Shown here piece after piece: positions 1-6,806 of a stretch of 10,453 nt of DNA; the first letter of the stretch is position 1, and each line of letters opens with the position of its first letter. The notes beneath the pieces are model-generated. The model was not told where the DNA came from and did no database searches. It saw only the letters and a list, made by a program, of their open reading frames with translations. Both the position numbers and the translations under genes were made by a program. Source of the stretch: Clostridiales bacterium (GTDB lineage: Bacteria; Bacillota; Clostridia; Oscillospirales; Oscillospiraceae); NCBI GenBank assembly GCA_012728025.1, contig JAAYFX010000247.1:1-10453 (forward strand), in the 5' to 3' direction.

Positions 1-192
1 ATGAAAAAGGTCACAGAAAGACTGGAAAACCGTGTGCTCATCGAAAAGGCAAAGGGCAGGATAATGGCCGAAAACAACATGAGTGAGCAGGAAGCCTATG
101 ATTATATAAGAAAGCTGTCTCTGGAAAAGGCCCTTTCCATGAGAAGGGTGGCGGAAATTATTATGGTCCGCTCCGAAGAGAAAAAGATATGA
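1..192 (+). CDS. eutV: EutV response regulator, 3' part (ANTAR RNA-binding domain only)
   Basis: These 63 codons encode the C-terminal ANTAR domain of an antiterminator response regulator. The segment LIEKAKGRIMAENNMSEQEA, followed by a YDYIRKLSLEK-type helix and a final helix, is the classical three-helix ANTAR pattern. In the family, this domain binds pairs of small RNA hairpins with hexanucleotide loops and prevents premature transcription termination when the N-terminal receiver domain is phosphorylated. The receiver domain, with its phospho-Asp, should make up about the first 120-130 residues. It is missing because the window begins inside the gene, so the ATG at base 1 is probably an internal methionine and not the true start. 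The TGA stop at 190-192 overlaps the eutW start (ATGA), which suggests translational coupling with its partner kinase. The symbol rests on the ANTAR domain plus the adjacent EutW-type kinase and eut genes. Confidence 0.9.
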   Translation: MKKVTERLENRVLIEKAKGRIMAENNMSEQEAYDYIRKLSLEKALSMRRVAEIIMVRSEEKKI

Positions 193-1616
193 GCGATACC
201 ATATACGAGCTTTGCAAAAAATACACCGACCTTACCGAGCAGGAGATTGTTTCAATACAGGGCATGAGCGCCGTGCTACAGCCCATAGCAAACCTTGAGG
301 ATGCGGATGTTTTTGTAGACTGCCCATGCAGGGACTCGAGTAACGCAATTGTTGTTGCCGAGGCAAAGCCCGACGGGGTGCCCTCGTCTTACAAAAAAAC
401 AGTGGTAGGTCTTTTGGCAAAACCCGACTATGAGCCTGCCGTGGCCCGCTCTTTAAGCCTTGGAGTTGCCACAAAGCAAATGAAGGCCATAACTCAGGAA
501 AACACTCACGTTATCCAGTCGGTAGAGCCTATAAAAAACGGCAGTCGGGTCATAGGCGTTCTCATCCGTGAAAAACGGGTGGACGAAAAGCGCCCCACCT
601 CGGAAAGGCTGCACTTTTCGGAGGAGGGTTATGAGAGAATCGCAAATGTTTTAAGCCATATGAGCGCAGACAGCCGCTGGCTTACAGAGTGCATTGACGA
701 GGCCCTCATATTAGTGGACAAAAACGGCATTGTAACCTACAGAAATACCCTTGCAAGAAACCTTTACAAAAAGCTTGGGTATATGCACGACCCTCTGGGG
801 GCAAACTTTGAATATTTCCGGCTTATTCCCCCACCGGCAGACAAGGAGGAATACGGCAACTTTTCATCTGTTGAAACCATGGTGGGCAAATATTATCTGG
901 ATGTAAAGCGTGTTGCCATGTCCTCGCCGGATGTTGATTACGCTGTGATAATCAGGGACATAACTTGGAAAAAAGAAAACGAAAAGCAGCTTGTTTTAAA
1001 GTCTGTGGCCATAAAGGAAATGCACCACAGGGTTAAAAACAACCTTCAGACCATAGCTTCTCTTTTAAGGCTGCAAGCCCGCAGAACAGACAACGAGGAA
1101 ACCCGAAGGGTTCTCGCCGAGAGTATGAACAGGATTCTGTCCATTGCCACAACCCATGAGCTGCTGGCGAAAAGCGGCGTGGATGAGGTAAACCTCAGCG
1201 AAGTAATATACACTATAAAAAACAGCACCCAAAGATATTTCGCAAAGCCCGGTTTTGCGGTAACCGTCAAATATGAAGGGGAAAACCTTATGGTTGACTC
1301 GGATGTTGCCACGGCCGTTGCCCTTATAATAACGGAGCTTTTGCAAAACTCATTAAAATATGCCTATGACGAGCAGGACGAGGGTCAGGTTCTAATAACC
1401 CTCATACCCGGAGATATAAACTCCACCTTGAAGGTAGCAGATGACGGACGGGGCTTTGATGTGGAAAACACCAGCCAAAGTCTGGGGATGTCAATAGTTA
1501 CCTCTCTTGTAAAAGACAAGCTTAGGGGAAACCTCAATATTGAATCCGGCCCCGAGGGAACAACAGTTACCTTCGACTTTAACAACAAAACGATAGATAT
1601 AGCCAGTGTGACGTAA
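189..1616 (+). CDS. eutW: EutW ethanolamine-responsive sensor histidine kinase
   Basis: A soluble two-component kinase of 475 residues with no evident membrane segment, which fits a sensor of cytoplasmic ethanolamine. Residues about 1-150 resemble the N-terminal sensory domain found in EutW and related kinases, including a Cys-Pro-Cys at 45-47. Residues about 160-260 look like a PAS domain (ECIDEALILVDKNGIVTYRN). The HisKA_2-type dimerisation and phosphoacceptor segment is HHRVKNNLQTIASLLRLQAR, with H280 the likely phosphorylated residue. The ATPase domain follows, with N-box Asn387 (LLQNSLKYAYDE), a G1 box DDGRGFD at 418-424 and a late GTTVTFDF segment. The expected role is autophosphorylation and phosphotransfer to EutV. 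The start ATG overlaps the eutV stop by four bases. The family, domain order and length are clear. The ligand is inferred from family and operon context. Confidence 0.92.
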   Translation: MSDTIYELCKKYTDLTEQEIVSIQGMSAVLQPIANLEDADVFVDCPCRDSSNAIVVAEAKPDGVPSSYKKTVVGLLAKPDYEPAVARSLSLGVATKQMKAITQENTHVIQSVEPIKNGSRVIGVLIREKRVDEKRPTSERLHFSEEGYERIANVLSHMSADSRWLTECIDEALILVDKNGIVTYRNTLARNLYKKLGYMHDPLGANFEYFRLIPPPADKEEYGNFSSVETMVGKYYLDVKRVAMSSPDVDYAVIIRDITWKKENEKQLVLKSVAIKEMHHRVKNNLQTIASLLRLQARRTDNEETRRVLAESMNRILSIATTHELLAKSGVDEVNLSEVIYTIKNSTQRYFAKPGFAVTVKYEGENLMVDSDVATAVALIITELLQNSLKYAYDEQDEGQVLITLIPGDINSTLKVADDGRGFDVENTSQSLGMSIVTSLVKDKLRGNLNIESGPEGTTVTFDFNNKTIDIASVT

Positions 1617-1645
1617 CACAGGCTAATGCTAAGGCGACGTAAGCC
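1606..1645 (+). other. Two small hairpins sharing a GACGTAA loop, between eutW and eutA
   Basis: GTGT (1606-1609) pairs with ACAC (1616-1619) around a six-base loop GACGTA. Downstream, GGC (1633-1635) pairs with GCC (1643-1645) around GACGTAA. The heptamer GACGTAA therefore occurs twice, 26 bases apart, each time in a small loop. The first copy carries the eutW stop codon (TAA 1614-1616), and the second overlaps the 5' strand of the larger hairpin at 1641-1673. Two small hairpins with the second overlapping a terminator is the layout expected of an EutV target. However, ANTAR loops usually have A at position 1 and G at position 4, and here position 1 is G and the second stem has only three pairs. 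Assignment as an EutV site is therefore tentative. Confidence 0.3.
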
Positions 1646-1684
1646 CTAGTGCAGAGAAATCTGTGCTGGGCTTGCTCTGCTTTT
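1641..1684 (+). terminator. Terminator-like hairpin with a competing alternative, in the eutA leader
   Basis: A long stem pairs 1641-1646 (AAGCCC) with 1668-1673 (GGGCTT). After a single bulged T at 1647 it continues through 1648-1655 and 1660-1667 to a GAAA tetraloop at 1656-1659. That makes about 14 pairs including two G-T wobbles. The sequence after it is only moderately T-rich (TTGCTCTGCTTTT up to 1684). An alternative exists: GCAGAG at 1651-1656 is also fully complementary to CTCTGC at 1675-1680, which is followed directly by four T residues. The two foldings exclude each other. Its position between the regulator genes and the structural genes suits a regulated attenuator controlled by EutV. 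That function is inferred and not directly visible. Confidence 0.5.
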
Positions 1685-1715
1685 GCGACAAAATCCAGTG
1701 TTAGGAGAAGATAAA

Positions 1716-3146
1716 ATGCATGAGGAAATCTTAAGTGTCGGTGTGGATATAGGAACATCAACAACACAGTTGGTTTTCAGCCGCCTAATAATCGAAAATC
1801 AGGCCACAAGCTTTACGGTTCCCAGAATAAATATTGTGGAAAAAATCGTGGAATACCGCAGTGAGATTTATTACACCCCCCTTAAATCTCCCACAGAAAT
1901 AGATGCCGAGAAGGTAAAGCAGTTGGTTTTGGGGGAATATAAAAAGGCGAACCGCAGCCCGAGTGAAATGAGCACAGGTGCCGTTATCATAACAGGTGAA
2001 ACGGCCCGAAAGGAAAACGCCAACGAGGTTCTCTCGGCCTTATCCGACCTTGCAGGGGACTTTGTCGTTGCAACCGCAGGACCAGACCTTGAGTCTGTTT
2101 TGGCGGCTCGGGGCGCAGGGGCAGACGGCTACTCAAAGGAAAGACGGGGAGTGGTCGCAAACCTTGACGTAGGCGGCGGTACCACAAATATCGGAGTATA
2201 CGACAATGGGCGGCTTATAGGAACCTCCTGCCTTGACATAGGGGGCAGACTTATAAAAACAGAAAATGGCCGCATAACATATATCTTCCCTAAAATCGAA
2301 GATTTGGCTCGTGAAAGCGGCATTAACATTAAAGTAGGCGATAGGTCAGAGCGGGAGACGGTTTCGGCCATATGCAAGATTATGGCAGACCAGCTTGCTC
2401 AGGCATTGGCTCTTAAACCCCGTGACGGGCGGCACAAGGGGCTTTACACAAATGAAGGAAAACCCCTGCCGGAGGATATAGGCATAAAGGCTCTTACCTT
2501 TTCCGGCGGCGTTGCAGACTGTGTATACACAGAAAACAGCGGAGATTGGTTCCGATATGATGATGTTGGTGTTATTCTCGGAGACGAGATTCGCCGAAAC
2601 GAGGCTTTTCACAAAGCCGAGCTTCTAAAGGCTGCTGAGACTATAAGAGCAACTGTTGTAGGCGCCGGCACCCACACAACGGAGATTAGCGGCAGCACCA
2701 TAGTTTATGACCGCTCAAAGCTTCCTATAAAAAACATTCCCATCCTCAAGATAAGTCAGGAGGAGGAAGCCTCCGTCTCCACCATAATATCTTCCATAAA
2801 AGCTCAGCTTCCCCTATATATGTCCGAGGGCAAGCCCGAACAGGTGGCCATAGCCTTTTCCGGAGAGGGGAGGACAAGCTTTAAGGATATTCAGGTTTTA
2901 GCAGATGCGGTAATACAAGGGGCGCAGGAGGTGATAGACGGCCCGTTTCCGCTGCTTTTGGTTATAGAAACCGACATAGCGAAGGCTCTGGGACATTCCA
3001 TCCAAGTTAAGCTTCAAAATAAAAAGGAGGTGATCTGCATCGACGGCATAGCCACAATCGGCGGTGATTACATCGATGTGGGTGAACCGATAGGAGCAGG
3101 AAGCGTTCTTCCGGTAGTGGTAAAAACACTTATATTCAATTCCTAA
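1716..3146 (+). CDS. eutA: EutA, ethanolamine ammonia-lyase reactivating factor
   Basis: EutA is an actin/Hsp70-fold ATPase that exchanges inactivated cobalamin bound to EutBC for fresh adenosylcobalamin, keeping the lyase active. Three nucleotide-binding signatures are visible: phosphate-1 motif VGVDIGTSTTQLVFSR (Asp11), phosphate-2 motif LDVGGGTTNIG (Asp151), and the adenosine motif LTFSGGVADC (Ser263-Gly265). Family-typical segments such as DFVVATAGPDLESVLAARGAG and the C-terminal GDYIDVGEPIGAGSVLPVVV also match. I place the start at ATG 1716, preceded by AGGAGA (1703-1708, 7-base spacing). This gives 476 residues and an N-terminus MHEEILSVGVDIG that lines up with enterobacterial EutA. An upstream in-frame TTG at 1683 lies at the foot of the leader hairpin, has no ribosome binding site, and is not used. 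It is the first structural gene after the leader. The product is secure. Confidence 0.95.
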   Translation: MHEEILSVGVDIGTSTTQLVFSRLIIENQATSFTVPRINIVEKIVEYRSEIYYTPLKSPTEIDAEKVKQLVLGEYKKANRSPSEMSTGAVIITGETARKENANEVLSALSDLAGDFVVATAGPDLESVLAARGAGADGYSKERRGVVANLDVGGGTTNIGVYDNGRLIGTSCLDIGGRLIKTENGRITYIFPKIEDLARESGINIKVGDRSERETVSAICKIMADQLAQALALKPRDGRHKGLYTNEGKPLPEDIGIKALTFSGGVADCVYTENSGDWFRYDDVGVILGDEIRRNEAFHKAELLKAAETIRATVVGAGTHTTEISGSTIVYDRSKLPIKNIPILKISQEEEASVSTIISSIKAQLPLYMSEGKPEQVAIAFSGEGRTSFKDIQVLADAVIQGAQEVIDGPFPLLLVIETDIAKALGHSIQVKLQNKKEVICIDGIATIGGDYIDVGEPIGAGSVLPVVVKTLIFNS

Positions 3147-3172
3147 TAATTAAATGAGAGGTGAAAAGCAGC

Positions 3173-4543
3173 ATGATTCTGAAAACCAAACTTTTTGGCC
3201 ACACCTATGAATTTAAATCCATACGTGAAGTAATGGCCAAGGCGAACGAAGAAAAATCCGGAGACAAGCTGGCCGGAATTGCGGCGGAAACGGCAGAGGA
3301 AAGGGTTGCGGCAAAGGTTGTTTTATCACACCTTAGCTTAAACGACATCCGAAATTGCCCCGCTGTCCCCTATGAGGAGGACGAGGTCACACGCATTATT
3401 CAGGATGCGGTGAACGAAACTATTTTCAACGAATTTAAGCACATGACCGTGGCGGAATTCCGTGAGTGGCTGCTAAGCGAGAGAACCACAGGCGATATGA
3501 TTGCCCGTGCTTCACGGGGGATTACCTCTGAAATTGTCGCAGCTGTCTGCAAGCTAATGAGTAACCTTGACCTTATCTATGCGGCAAAGAAAATTCGTGT
3601 TGTGAAGCATTGCAACACCACCATGGGGCTTCCAGGGACTTTCTCCTCCCGTCTGCAGCCCAACCACACAACAGACGACCCCAAGGGCATTATGGCCTCT
3701 GTTATGGAAGGCTTGTCCCTTGGCTGCGGCGACGCACTTATAGGAGTTAACCCCGTTGACGACTCTGGCGAAAGTGTTGCCCGCATACTGAAAACTCTTG
3801 ACGAGTTTAAGCAAAAGTGGGAAATTCCCACCCAGATTTGTGTTCTTGCCCACGTTAGCACCCAGATGGAGGCAATGGAAAAATACAACGCTCCCATTGA
3901 CGTTATGTTCCAGTCTCTCGCCGGCACCCAGAAGGGCAACGAAGCCTTTGGCCTTAACGGCAAAATGCTTCAGGAAGGCCATGACATGATGCTGACCCAC
4001 GGAACAAGCGTAGGCCCCAACGTCATGTATTTTGAAACAGGGCAGGGAGCAGAGCTATCCTCCGAGGCCCACAACGACTGGGACCAAGTAACCTTGGAAG
4101 CCCGCTGCTACGGTCTTGCAAAGCACTATGACCCCTTCATGCTCAACACTGTTGTCGGCTTTATCGGCCCTGAGTATCTTTATGACTCAAAGCAGGTTAC
4201 CCGTGCGGGACTTGAGGACCACTTTATGGGCAAGCTTACCGGCATCTCCATGGGCGTTGACGTTTGCTACACAAACCACATGAAGGCAGACCAAAACGAC
4301 ATTGAGAACTTGGCAACCCTTCTTGTTGCCGCCGGCTGCAACTACATAATGGGCGTTCCTCAGGGTGACGACTGTATGCTGATGTATCAGTGCGGAAGCT
4401 ACCACGACCCAGCCTCACTTCGTGAGATTTTCGGCCTGCGCCCGATTAAAGAGTTTGAATGCTGGCTTGAAAAGATGGGAATTACCGAGGATGGCAAGCT
4501 GACACCCAGAGCAGGCGACGCTTCCATATTCATGAGCAGATAA
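3173..4543 (+). CDS. eutB: EutB, ethanolamine ammonia-lyase large (catalytic) subunit
   Basis: This is the TIM-barrel subunit of the adenosylcobalamin-dependent lyase that splits ethanolamine into acetaldehyde and ammonia; with EutC it forms the holoenzyme inside the microcompartment. It aligns by eye with enterobacterial EutB along its whole length: LKTKLFGHTYEFKSIREVMA at the N-terminus, PGTFSSRLQPN, GDALIGVNPV, YFETGQGAELS, HYDPFMLNTVVGFIGPEYLY, LEDHFMGKLTGISMGVD and GCNYIMGVPQGDD. Glu288 of the YFETGQG motif corresponds to the active-site Glu287 of the E. coli enzyme. The start is best placed at ATG 3173: GAGAGGTG (3156-3163) lies nine bases upstream, and the N-terminus MILKTKLFG matches the family. 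A GTG at 3161 sits within that ribosome binding site and would add four residues. The resulting length of 456 residues is normal. It is followed 18 bases later by eutC. Confidence 0.97.
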   Translation: MILKTKLFGHTYEFKSIREVMAKANEEKSGDKLAGIAAETAEERVAAKVVLSHLSLNDIRNCPAVPYEEDEVTRIIQDAVNETIFNEFKHMTVAEFREWLLSERTTGDMIARASRGITSEIVAAVCKLMSNLDLIYAAKKIRVVKHCNTTMGLPGTFSSRLQPNHTTDDPKGIMASVMEGLSLGCGDALIGVNPVDDSGESVARILKTLDEFKQKWEIPTQICVLAHVSTQMEAMEKYNAPIDVMFQSLAGTQKGNEAFGLNGKMLQEGHDMMLTHGTSVGPNVMYFETGQGAELSSEAHNDWDQVTLEARCYGLAKHYDPFMLNTVVGFIGPEYLYDSKQVTRAGLEDHFMGKLTGISMGVDVCYTNHMKADQNDIENLATLLVAAGCNYIMGVPQGDDCMLMYQCGSYHDPASLREIFGLRPIKEFECWLEKMGITEDGKLTPRAGDASIFMSR

Positions 4544-4561
4544 GAAAGGAGGTTATGATTA

Positions 4562-5458
4562 ATGGAAAAGAATCTTAAGGCCATCATAGAACAGGTTCTA
4601 AGAGAAATGAACATTACCCCCGGCTCAGGTGCGGATTTGGCCGCTTCGGCTGTGGCCTCCGCCATTGAGCAGGCAAATACATCAGTTGTTGAGGACGGCT
4701 TTATACCGGACGTAACCGAAGTGGATATAAAAACCCAGTACCTTGTGGAAGATGCCGAGAACAAGGAGGCATATGCAGAGCTTAAATCATACGCCCCCTG
4801 CCGTCTTGCCATAGGCAAGGCCGGTGCCCGTCACAAGACGGACCCCTCCTTACAGTTCCGTGCCGCCCACTCCGCCGCTCAGGATGCGGTATTTAACGAC
4901 GTTGACCAAGACTTCGTTGATAATATGGGCTTTTTCACAATACAAACCCAGTGCGAGAACAAGGACGTATACCTTACAAGACCCGACCTTGGGCGTAAGC
5001 TCTCCGATGAGGCAGTGGATGTCATAAAGGAAAAGTGCAAGAAGAACCCCACCGTCCAGATTTATGTTTCCGACGGACTGTCCTCGGCGGCAGTGGCGGC
5101 AAACGTATCAGACCTTCTACCCGGTATCCTTCAGGGGCTTCAGAGCTATAAGATAGACGTGGGCACCCCCTTCTTCGTAAAATACGGCAGAGTGGGCGCT
5201 ATGGACCAAATCTCCGAAATAACCGGAGCTGACGTCACCTGCGTTCTAATAGGCGAGCGTCCGGGGCTGATTACGGCGGAATCCATGTCTGCATACATTG
5301 CCTACAAGGCAACCGTCGGTATGCCCGAGGCCCGCAGAACCGTTGTTTCCAACATACACAGGTCCGGCTCTGTTCCTGTTGAAGCCGGCGCTCATATAGC
5401 TGAGATAATCAAAACAATGCTGGAGAAAAAGGCCAGCGGGACTGACCTGAAACTTTAA
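4562..5458 (+). CDS. eutC: EutC, ethanolamine ammonia-lyase small subunit
   Basis: The small subunit completes the adenosylcobalamin-binding site of ethanolamine ammonia-lyase. Its 298 residues match the usual length (about 295). Recognisable segments are ARHKTDPSLQFRAAHSAAQD, DLGRKLSDEAVDVIKEKC, VQIYVSDGLSSAAVAANVSD, TPFFVKYGRVGAMDQISEIT, LIGERPGLITAESMSAYIAY and the C-terminal AGAHIAEIIKTML. The first 18 residues (MEKNLKAIIEQVLREMNI) form a short amphipathic helix followed by a flexible stretch. In Salmonella the N-terminus of EutC targets the lyase to the microcompartment, and this helix fits that role. The start ATG is preceded by AGGAGG (4547-4552) at nine bases. The gene lies 18 bases after eutB, as expected for co-translated subunits. 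Confidence 0.97.
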   Translation: MEKNLKAIIEQVLREMNITPGSGADLAASAVASAIEQANTSVVEDGFIPDVTEVDIKTQYLVEDAENKEAYAELKSYAPCRLAIGKAGARHKTDPSLQFRAAHSAAQDAVFNDVDQDFVDNMGFFTIQTQCENKDVYLTRPDLGRKLSDEAVDVIKEKCKKNPTVQIYVSDGLSSAAVAANVSDLLPGILQGLQSYKIDVGTPFFVKYGRVGAMDQISEITGADVTCVLIGERPGLITAESMSAYIAYKATVGMPEARRTVVSNIHRSGSVPVEAGAHIAEIIKTMLEKKASGTDLKL

Positions 5459-5471
5459 GGGAGGAATAGTG

Positions 5472-6122
5472 ATGAAAAGAGATCCATTACCTGCAGCAGT
5501 GCTTGCAACTAAAATAATTCCCAATGTAGATCCGGAGCTTGCCAAGGAGCTTGGCCTTGCACCGGAGCAGAAATCCCTTGCCCTTATTACCTCCGACTGC
5601 GATGACGTTACCTATACCGCTTTAGACGAGGCAACAAAAAAAGCTGATGTTAAGGTCGTATACGCTAAGAGCTTTTACGGCGGTGCCGCCAATGCCAACA
5701 CAAAGCTTGCCGGTGAAATAATCGGCATTCTGGCAGGGCCGAACCCCGCAGAAGTAAAGGCCGGCCTTGCTGCCGCTGTTGACACCATTGAAAACGGAGC
5801 TTACTTTATTTCCGCCAATGATGACGACTCTATTGTATACTATGCTCATTGCATCTCCAGAACAGGCTCATACCTATCTGAGGGCGCCGGAATTGCCGAG
5901 GGCGAAGCTCTTGCCTACCTTATTGCTCCCCCTCTGGAGGCTATGTATGGCATTGATGCGGCTTTAAAGGCGGCAGACGTTAAAATGTGCGTTCTTTATG
6001 CCCCACCCTCCGAGACTAACTTCGGCGGAGCCCTGCTTACGGGAAGTCAGTCGGCTTGCAAGTCGGCATGCGAGGCCTTTGCCGCCGCTGTTGAATTTGT
6101 GGCGGATAATCCCATAGCCTAG
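5472..6122 (+). CDS. eutL: EutL, trimeric microcompartment shell protein (tandem BMC domains)
   Basis: EutL is a BMC-T shell protein: two fused, circularly permuted BMC domains assemble as a trimer resembling a hexamer and form a tile with a gated central pore. This copy (216 residues from ATG 5472) has the family segments GLAPEQKSLALITSDCDDVTYTALDEATKKADV, GPNPAEVKAGLAAAVDTIENGAYF, ISRTGSYLSEGAGIAEGEALAYLIAPPLEAMYGIDAALKAADV and PPSETNFGGALLTGSQSACKSACEAF (the full segments are summarised here by their conserved stretches). AAGGGAGG at 5457-5464 lies seven bases before ATG 5472. A GTG at 5469 would be only four bases away, so ATG is preferred. The ribosome binding site overlaps the eutC stop, indicating close coupling. 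The family assignment is very secure. Confidence 0.96.
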   Translation: MKRDPLPAAVLATKIIPNVDPELAKELGLAPEQKSLALITSDCDDVTYTALDEATKKADVKVVYAKSFYGGAANANTKLAGEIIGILAGPNPAEVKAGLAAAVDTIENGAYFISANDDDSIVYYAHCISRTGSYLSEGAGIAEGEALAYLIAPPLEAMYGIDAALKAADVKMCVLYAPPSETNFGGALLTGSQSACKSACEAFAAAVEFVADNPIA

Positions 6123-6158
6123 GCATAGAGGTTTTCGCCCTAATTAAGGAGGTACAAT

Positions 6159-6803
6159 ATGCAAGCCTTGGGAATGATAGAGCTGTACGGCTATGTACCT
6201 GCTGTTGAGGCTTTGGACGCAGCGTTAAAAGCGGCGAATGTCCGTTTAAACAGCGTAACGAAGGTTAAAGGCGGTCTGGTTGCGGTTTTTGTAACCGGAG
6301 ATGTCGGTGCTGTAAAAGCCGCAATAGATGCGGCAGCAGCGGCGGCAGAAAGGGTTGGAACTGTGGTTTCTGTCCATGTTATCCCCAGACCGGCAGCCGG
6401 TATCGGCGGCATTCTGGGAGGAGCTTTTTCACCGGATGATGGCCCGAAAGGGCCGAAAGAAGATGTGACGAAAAACAAAGGCCCAAAAAAGCCGGAAGAA
6501 GATATGACAAAGGACGAGGTCTCGAAAGAGCCGAAGCCCGAAGAGCGCCCTTTGCCCGAAGAAAGCCTTCTGCGTCATGGACAGGCGGATGAAAGCCCGC
6601 AAGAGCCGGCGTCAGAGAAAAAAGCCGGAGAAGCGGAGACAGCGCTTCCAACAGCACAGGAGCTGGAGGATATGACAGTTGTCGATTTGAGAAGGATAGC
6701 CCGTGAGCTTGCGGTTCCGACTCTGACAAAACGCCAAATACGTGACGCTAAAAGGGAGGAACTTCTCAGAGCCATTGAGGATTTCCGTAAACAGGAGGTG
6801 TAA
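6159..6803 (+). CDS. eutK: EutK-like BMC shell protein with charged linker and Rho_N/SAP-like C-terminal domain
   Basis: Residues 1-80 are a standard single BMC domain (QALGMIELYGYVPAVEALDA, TGDVGAVKAAIDAAAAAAER, VVSVHVIPRP) closely resembling EutM encoded further downstream. Residues about 81-165 are a low-complexity linker rich in Pro, Glu and Lys, with a 13-residue unit repeated at 99-111 and 112-124 (PKEDVTKNKGPKK, PEEDMTKDEVSKE). Residues 172-214 form a compact helical region, MTVVDLRRIARELAV, then TKRQIRDAKREELLRAIEDF. This resembles Rho N-terminal or SAP/HeH helix-extended-helix domains, which often bind nucleic acid. EutK of enterobacteria also carries a nucleic-acid-binding-like C-terminal domain (a winged helix type) after its BMC domain, so I use that name by analogy. 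Strict orthology is not shown. AAGGAGG (6146-6152) lies six bases before the ATG. The gene sits between eutL and eutE and ends three bases before the eutE start. Confidence 0.85.
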   Translation: MQALGMIELYGYVPAVEALDAALKAANVRLNSVTKVKGGLVAVFVTGDVGAVKAAIDAAAAAAERVGTVVSVHVIPRPAAGIGGILGGAFSPDDGPKGPKEDVTKNKGPKKPEEDMTKDEVSKEPKPEERPLPEESLLRHGQADESPQEPASEKKAGEAETALPTAQELEDMTVVDLRRIARELAVPTLTKRQIRDAKREELLRAIEDFRKQEV

Positions 6804-6806
6804 ACC

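Noticed and set aside
1625..1630. AATGCT as an A1/G4 hexaloop in the eutA leader
   Set aside because: The loop bases fit, but only the first flanking pair (T-A) forms; the next positions mismatch, so there is no stem.
3554..4000. Long minus-strand open frames (148 and 128 codons) opposite eutB
   Set aside because: They lie wholly inside the strongly conserved eutB coding sequence, have no recognisable domain, and are shadows of its codon pattern.
4399..4818. Minus-strand open frame of 139 codons across the eutB-eutC junction
   Set aside because: It is covered by two secure genes and shows only composition derived from their reverse complement.
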